NCBI GenBank assembly: GCA_950295325.1
Contig: OX485807.1
Location: 22,415,666 to 22,479,665 of the forward strand
Direction: 5' to 3'
DNA from: Polytrichum commune
Taxonomy: Eukaryota > Streptophyta > Polytrichopsida > Polytrichales > Polytrichaceae
Length of the DNA stretch: 64,000 bases
In this document: positions 58,249 to 64,000 of the stretch, piece by piece
Numbering within the stretch: position 1 is the stretch's first letter
Layout of the letters: every line of letters begins with the position of its first letter
Notes under the pieces: model-generated
What the model saw: the letters and a program-made list of their open reading frames with translations, nothing else
Databases searched by the model: none
What the model was told of the DNA's origin: nothing
Program-made: the position numbers and the translations under genes

Positions 58249-58266
58249 CTCCCGGCGGACGCACCA
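58249..58266 (-). promoter_or_regulatory. Primer binding site
   Basis: Four bases inside the 5' LTR the - strand reads TGGTGCGTCCGCCGGGAG. It would pair with the 3' end of a plant tRNA-Gly at 17 of 18 positions, from my memory of that tRNA; the exact tRNA needs a search. Confidence 0.6.
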
Positions 58267-58270
58267 ATTA

Positions 58271-60129
58271 TGTGAGGCCAAACCCCCCACCCTTAAGCGT
58301 CCGTAGTCCGAGTAGTGGGTTTGGGCTCACATTCCTCCGCGGTATTGGATTTGGACTTGGATGAGTCCATAGTGCAAGGTTCACCCTTCAAGTGGTCTTG
58401 GATTTAACTTTGGTCTTTGCTTCCTTTGTCTTGCCATCGCGAGAGTGCTCCACATTCTCCATTAAGTTGTGCACGTGGTTTATTTTTAAAGAGAGGATGC
58501 AAGTGTTAAAAAAAACACTATTCTCTATAGTCAATCTCAAATACATTTACTTGTGAAAGCCACACATAACACTAACTAGCATAATGTAACTAACTACTTG
58601 TCTATGAGCTAATTAGGTAGGCTATCTACTAAGCTCCTTCATGAACCCATCTCTTTACTTTCTAATTACATAAACCTAGCTCCTTCATAAACCCAGCTCC
58701 TTCATGAACCCAGCTCCTTAGCTTCTAACTAAACAAACCCAGGTCCTTCATAAACCCAGCTCTTTACTTTCTAACTAAACAAACCCAGCTCCTTCATAAA
58801 CCCAGCTCCTTCATGAACCCAGCTCCTTAGCTTCTAACTAAACAAACCCAGGTCCTTCATAAACCCAGCTCTTTACTTTCTAACTAAACAAACCCAGCTC
58901 CTTCATGAACCCACAACTTTGTAGTTGTAATCCCCAACTACCTCACTAATTATTCAAGCCCTTAACTAATCTTCCTACCTAATTTCCCTAATTCTACTAA
59001 CAACCCCTTTCTAATCACACAATTCTTCTCTAATCCTAAAATCCTAAAATCCTAGAGAGGAGAGGGGGAGAGAGAATTTCCTAACTTCACTAAGACTAAC
59101 TAATCCACACAAGTATATTTTTGCACTCATCACAACATCAAGTGCTCAACTCTTAAACATGGAACTTGCAACCACGTGTATTCAAAACATGAACTTTAAG
59201 TACCACAAATTGGAATCATGAATTAACTTTAAAATCCTTCACGTCAACACTAATTCTACCAAGAGGTCAAGCCCTCTTCAAGGCTAACAAGCCTTGGCTC
59301 TCAAACTAAAAACTAAGCACACACATGTGCTCCAATATGGCTTCCCACACCCACACTTATAACTCGTGGGGTGCCTTGGAGCACAAAGGAAAGAGAGGAG
59401 GAGTGAGGGAAGAATGAGGGATTATATAGTAAGCTTGAGGGGGTGAGCACCCTCAAGGCTCACGATAAGCCCTTGAGATTTCCTCCTACTTAGTAGGCGC
59501 CAATCCTATCTTCTAAGTCTTCCTCCCTCAAATGATCAACAAGGATCCTAATTCGAACATTTAACTAGCCTTGGCTTTCTACCTACCACACTTTACCAAA
59601 CTTGGGATGCTTCAACCCAAACTTAGCCTCCTTCGCTTTCCGCCGCCATAACTTTCTCCCCTTACTTTCCCAAATCGTCGCTCACCACTTAATTCAAACC
59701 ACGATGCTTAACTCGTGATTTGATTGGTGCTTTGAGAATTTGCTTATCCTCCACCTTGCATTCTTCCTTGGGCCTTCCCCATTAAGTGGCCATGATGAGG
59801 TGGTCCACTTGTGCGCTCCATGTGATCCTCCATTCATCCCAATTCGAATGCACTTGCCTCTTGAGTCACTTTGGTTGTCTCCATCCATTTGTACTAGCCT
59901 ACTCACTAACTACTCAATCCAAGTTCTCCTTACCTATCCTCATTCACTCAAATCCTTCCGAAGGTAAAAACACAATAACAACTCGCATCCTAGCCTCTTA
60001 CAACATGGTACTTCTAAGACTAACATTTCACTCTTTTTATATTTTTGTGAAGTAACATGCTACTTCAAAGTGCATCAACTAACGTTTCAAGGGTCTAAGA
60101 CTAAATGTGGGCACCCTTTTGGGCTCACA
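58271..60129 (-). repeat. 5' LTR of the retrotransposon
   Basis: In element orientation it starts TGTGAGCCCAAAAGGGTGCC and ends GGGGTTTGGCCTCACA. It holds the element's promoter by family analogy. Internal 109-bp repeats are the same as in the other LTR. Confidence 0.95.
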
Positions 60130-60152
60130 CACACACATTTTTACGAAACTCA

Positions 60153-60645
60153 GGGCCACTTCACACACGAGCCACGAGCCGTGACCATGAACTTGTGAGA
60201 GCCCAAAAGAAAGTGTCCAAAGGCCGGCCCAACACACCTCCAAAATCATGTGGTGTGGTCATGGACCCTCAAGTGTAGTGTGAAGTCATATATGACCGGG
60301 CCCTCAACCAAACGCTATTTCAATGAATTTCTATTCATGCGGGTCTTCACACATGATAAAATAGAATAAAATAAACCAACAGCTGCGAGCGTTTGGAGTG
60401 CCATGGTCTCCTGGTCTTGTGTGAGGCCTACCTCCAAGAGGCGGTTTTGAAAATAGTCCAAGTGACCATGAAACATAATCCATTGGATGCCATGTACGAA
60501 TCCATGTAGACTTTACCATCCATCGTGCATTCACATACTCCGTTGGTCCTTCAAGCGTAGTGTGAAGAAGCGAGCCTTTTCCACCAGTGAGAGTGCTTGA
60601 AGTGCAATGGTCATGGGCCCCCAGTCTCGTGTGTGAAGTGGGCCC
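60153..60645. mobile_element. Tourist/PIF-like MITE
   Basis: 493 bp. GGGCCACTTCACACACGAG at the left and the inverse of GGGCCCACTTCACACACGAG at the right. It contains a diverged copy of the 47,537 hairpin (about 60,402-60,470). The flanking triplets TCA and CCA are not an intact TTA duplication. Confidence 0.78.
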
Positions 60646-60719
60646 CCACACAACAATGAATGAGGAATGACAATAATAAACAACAAGCCGCCAATGATTT
60701 GTTAAGCTAATAAGGTAAG

Positions 60720-61220
60720 CTACTAAGTTAAGCCGCGGAATGGGACAGGCCGCCTTCCCCCTGCGTCCGTACGCACGCACCCAGAGAGGCAGGCGTTGGT
60801 CCCCCTCCCCCCGCTGCCGAGGTGGCATCTACGTGGCATTCTGGCAGAGCCTAGGAGGTAGGTGGGTGGGTGGGTGCAGTGGGGTTTACGAGCGCCAGAG
60901 ATATCTGCCACCTGGCGCGCTGGGGAGGCGGCATGTGGCAGGCTCCTGCCTTGCGCAGCCAGGAGCGCCTGCCACCTGTGGGCCACCCCTTGGTGCTGAC
61001 TCCCCCCCCCCGCGCCCCCCAACTTCGTTTTTCCTTTCTTTTTTTCCTTCCCTTCTTCCCTTCCCGGGTAGTGTGGGCCCCGCCCATGAGTGCCGTTGCT
61101 CGCCTGTTCTTGTCGTGGGGTGCTGGATTTCCATATCCCACTCATGACTTTCCTTCCCGCTTTGCTGACGTGGCGAGCGAGCGAGGCGGGTGAGGAAAGG
61201 CGCTCTTCCTCTGTACTGAC
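60720..61220. promoter_or_regulatory. Isolated GC-rich island
   Basis: Strongly GC- and CpG-rich against AT-rich surroundings, like the promoters of the two genes in this window. It has GCCACCTG-type motifs, a TACGTGGCA core near 60,830 and a CT-rich tract at about 61,020-61,070. Frames through it (for example 60740-61147 and 60886-61272) have no recognisable domain. It may be the promoter/first exon of a gene whose body is disrupted or out of sight. Confidence 0.4.
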
Positions 61221-62000
61221 GGTAAGTGGGTCTTAAACGGACAATTTCCTCCCTCCGTACCCACTTGCTCATAGGACACCCTAGTACCTTTACCGTTGTT
61301 TACCTTTACCTAGATTGAATGTGGGAATCTTTCATGGAATATTTTCAAGCCCACAGAACACTGTTATGGATCTCAATAATGTTGTGTTGAATTTATTTTT
61401 CTCAGATTAATTCCAATATTTATAAGTGTAACTTCTTATTTTTTGGATTTTCCTTCAATAATGTTATTAGCGCCAAAGTGGTAAAGGTACTACGGAATAT
61501 AACACGCAACCAATGCTTGATGATTAGCGAATCCAAATCATGTCTATAGCCACTTTCCTCAAAATGTATGTAGACCTTATGAACATCTTATTTGTTTTTG
61601 TGTGCACTTTGTGGCACACTTTGTGTTGGAATGTCTCTATGTAACCCCGTTACATATGAGTTTTCATCACTGCTTGAGAATGTAGAGTAGAGGCACCCGT
61701 AACTCATCGCTTAAGAGGTTTTGCACCAAATCTAGAGAAGTAGAAGGTGGTGCACATTTCTCAGTGTAGGAAGATAGGAATCAAGCGGACTGCAACTTTT
61801 TCGGTGGTAATTTCATTCCTTTACTTGAAAATATTATGAATTTTTGAAGCCAATAGCTGGCCCGAACACATGACTAGTGTGTAGAGGCTACCATAATTGC
61901 TCATTAGAAAATGAATTCCTCCTCACTTTAGCACTCAAAATTGGGGACGCGTGTCATGGCATTATCAAATTCCTTGGTGATACCACAACTGAAGTTGGAG
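61221..62000. other. Repeat-derived stretch
   Basis: Begins ACGGTAAGTGGGTCTTAAAC, the start of family A, with further family A pieces at about 61,510-61,610. A possible SINE-like head (AAGTGGTAAAGGTACTACGG) lies at about 61,478. No gene recognised. Confidence 0.4.
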
Positions 62001-62005
62001 ACATA

Positions 62006-62080
62006 GGGTTAGTTTCCATGTAGGCCACTTTGCCCATTAGATTCTAGTGGGCAAAGTGGCTTGTACATGGAAACCAACCC
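62006..62080. repeat. Hairpin with arms of about 31-33 bp
   Basis: GGGTTAGTTTCCATGTAGGC then CACTTTGCCCA is inverted at 62048-62080, with a 2-nt bulge near CATGTA and an 11-nt loop. Confidence 0.75.
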
Positions 62081-62639
62081 TCAAAAACCGTGAAATGTGG
62101 TACCTTGTTTTAACCACCCACGAAAAGAAATTACCGAAATCAGTCCTAGCCTTATCAAAATTATGGCACCCTATAGATTCCTGATGGGGACTACATCGGG
62201 AATAGGTGGTTCTACTATAGTACTAAGAAATCACAAGTCTTTCTTTCAATTGAACCATCAAATTGACATTAGCCTCTATCTCACAGGAGCTACCACATTC
62301 CACCACTCTAGGGAATTAGCTAGTTTGAAACCATCATGATGTACTTTTAGTCCCAGTAGCCTTTTGGCTTCATGGACTTTTAAATTTAAATCAATTTCAT
62401 TCCATCTTCATTGTTGAAGTGAAGTTCTATTAGTTAATAAATGATCATACATGTCTCCTCAATTATGTTGACTATTACCTAAGGTTATGTTTGTCCTAGT
62501 GTCCAACCTTCCATATGTGGGTCTTATTATGTGGTCACTCTTATCCACCCAACACCATGGGCCTATATTTAAGTGGTATACGTAGTATTATTTGACAGTC
62601 ATGAAAAGACTTGTGTTATGATGATATTGGATAATCTAA

Positions 62640-63020
62640 GGTAAGCGGGTCTTTAATGGACATATTTCTCCTTGCACCCACTTCTCATAGGATATTGAAA
62701 ACCCAACTAGTGCGAGATGATTTGGATTTGTTAACCATTCTAGATGCAATCCAAATTGTGTTTGTAGCCACTTTCCCCATTTATTTCAGAGGTTGCAAGA
62801 ATTTCTTATGGCATGGTCAAAATGAAGAATCTTTGAGTTATTAAATGGTCGTGTAAGTCTCCCCGATCATGTTGACTACTGTGTCTATAATGGTTAACAA
62901 ATTATGAGCAAGTGCTTAATTCTCTTTTCAGCACATGTATTCTTGGTGTCCGTTTTTAGATTCACATCCAACCATGTACCCTTCAAATATAGGTGTCGGT
63001 TTAAGATTGAAAACCAAATT
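62640..63020 (+). repeat. Dispersed repeat family A copy
   Basis: AAGGTAAGCGGGTCTTTAAT, CACCCACTTCTCATAGGATA, GTGCGAGATGATTTGGATTT, TGTTGACTACTG and TTCAAATATAGGTGTCGGTT in the family order; one of the fullest copies. Confidence 0.75.
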
Positions 63021-63039
63021 AGGCACATCTACCTTATGT

Positions 63040-63420
63040 GCTCCAAAATTAAGGCAAGCATGTCTCATATGGACATTGTTTTAGCTTTGCACCCACTTCT
63101 CATAGAATATAAAACACAACATTATTGTGAGATGATTGGCAAATCCAATTTGTTCCCATAGCCATCTTCCTCATCATGTTTGGATTTTATATGAATATCT
63201 TATTCATTTCAAAGTGAGGATTCCCTTTCTTATCAAATGATCCTTTATAGGTCTCCTCAATCATGATGACTAGTAATGCCACAATGGTCAACAAAAGTTT
63301 GAGCACTTTGTCCAATCTCTTCTAGTAAACACATGTCTTTTTGGTGTCCATTCTTAGATCCACACCTAGCCACACACGTACACCGCTCAATATACGTGCT
63401 TGTTTAATATTTGGAAGTGA
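63040..63420 (+). repeat. Dispersed repeat family A copy, next to the previous one
   Basis: CACCCACTTCTCATAGAATA, GTGAGATGATTGGCAAATCC, TATGAATATCTTATTCATTT, AAAGTGAGGATTCC and TTTTTGGTGTCCATTCTTAG in the family order. Confidence 0.75.
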
Positions 63421-64000
63421 AGCAAGCCCACATACCTTATATTTGAGTGATTTATGGCAAGGCTTGTAGTTAACAACAGAGACCAAAAAGACACATGTTA
63501 TGATGAGATTGGACAATGTGCTCCGGACATAGACATGCTTTTAGGCTTATTTGTTAGCACCATGATGAGGCATGTCTGCTCGCTTGAAGAAAAAGGAAGA
63601 TCTACACTTTGGACTCTTACAACTTAGGCATCTCTACTCCAATTTTGAATCTTGAAATGAAAATCTTCGCAATTTGCAATTGCTAACTGGATGAGACAAA
63701 TGTCGAGCCAATTTAAAGGCCAACATTGTCTTTGGAGTCAGAAGTGCCCACAATGGGCCACATGCCTTATGTGTCATAGGCGATCGGTAAGTAAGGTATG
63801 TGTGCCTTTTGTGGCCACTTGTCTTATGTGGCTAGCTAGTTCGTGGGTTTAGTTGAACTTTGAACGGTAAATGCTCAAGCAATCAGAAATGGGTCGCAAC
63901 CTGATAATCTACTGGGTTTGCGATCCACTTGGTGGCAATCTACAAGGAGGGAAAGGTATCTTCTGGTGGAGGGTGGTGCCCACTACCATGTGGGCCAAAA
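63421..64000. other. Repeat fragment and unassigned DNA
   Basis: A reverse family A fragment at about 63,430-63,545 (TTATATTTGAGTGATTTATG, ACACATGTTATGATGAGATT). No gene recognised up to the window end. Confidence 0.35.

Larger units (their letters stand above)
49883..60129 (-). mobile_element. Young Ty3/gypsy LTR retrotransposon, 10,247 bp
   Basis: Two 1,859-bp LTRs starting TGTG and ending CACA at a constant offset of 8,388 bp, with a direct CACAC duplication at 49878-49882 and 60130-60134 inside a (CA)n tract. The internal coding frame is on the - strand, so the 5' LTR is 58271-60129. Domain order Gag-protease-(RT remnant)-RNase H-integrase and the absence of a chromodomain place it among non-chromovirus Ty3/gypsy elements (Tat/Athila side). 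LTRs appear identical wherever compared, so the insertion is recent. Missing RT core suggests it moves only with help. Confidence 0.96.

Noticed and set aside
49883-60129. + strand orientation for the retrotransposon, suggested by TGGCGACC after the left LTR
   Set aside because: Gag, protease, RNase H and integrase all lie in order on the - strand and the opposite PBS fits a tRNA better.
60740-61147. 135-codon frame in the GC-rich island
   Set aside because: GC-rich DNA has few stops by chance and all frames are open here; no domain seen.
1-64000. CRISPR arrays, operons, ribosome binding sites
   Set aside because: The genes are spliced plant genes; the regularly spaced repeats found are minisatellites or LTR-internal repeats without CRISPR layout.

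Overview
The window is nuclear DNA of a land plant. It is AT-rich and gene-poor, packed with decayed transposable elements, and holds two spliced transcription-factor genes of plant-specific families. The auxin response factor has an unusually long middle region and C-terminus, and the DREB2-type gene has an intron inside its coding region. Together these hint at a non-flowering lineage (moss, lycophyte or fern), but that placement is an inference from memory of the families and is weakly held.

Region by region: 0-5 kb holds the end of a Tourist-like MITE, dispersed repeats, several fold-back MITEs and a decayed L1-type LINE. 5-13.7 kb has no gene; it carries a hAT-type MITE with an 8-bp target-site duplication, an inverted pair of dispersed repeats, and six decayed copies of a segment whose least decayed copy abuts the ARF promoter. 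15.3-20.0 kb is a four-exon class C ARF (ARF10/16/17 type) on the + strand. It has an overlapping poly-histidine upstream ORF, a GC-AG intron and a miR160 target site. 20-26 kb carries dispersed repeats, a complete but decayed Tc1-like transposon and a tRNA-derived SINE. 26.8-30.1 kb is a two-exon DREB2-type AP2/ERF gene on the - strand whose intron is filled by a roughly 200-bp degenerate tandem repeat. Its GC-rich 5' region with a G-box/ABRE extends to about 31.8 kb. 32-49.9 kb is a repeat graveyard: a chromovirus relic with a 34-bp minisatellite at its LTR start, a MULE-like MITE with a 9-bp TSD, a Stowaway MITE, Tourist-like MITEs and fold-back elements.

49,883-60,129 is a young Ty3/gypsy LTR retrotransposon on the - strand. 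Its two 1,859-bp LTRs appear identical and are flanked by CACAC. It has one continuous 1,852-codon gag-pol frame from which most of the reverse transcriptase core is missing. Beyond it lie another Tourist-like MITE, an isolated GC-rich island (60.7-61.2 kb) and more dispersed repeats.

The two host genes act in different pathways (auxin-response repression under miR160 control; drought, heat or ABA-type transcriptional activation). Nothing in the sequence links them beyond being neighbours.
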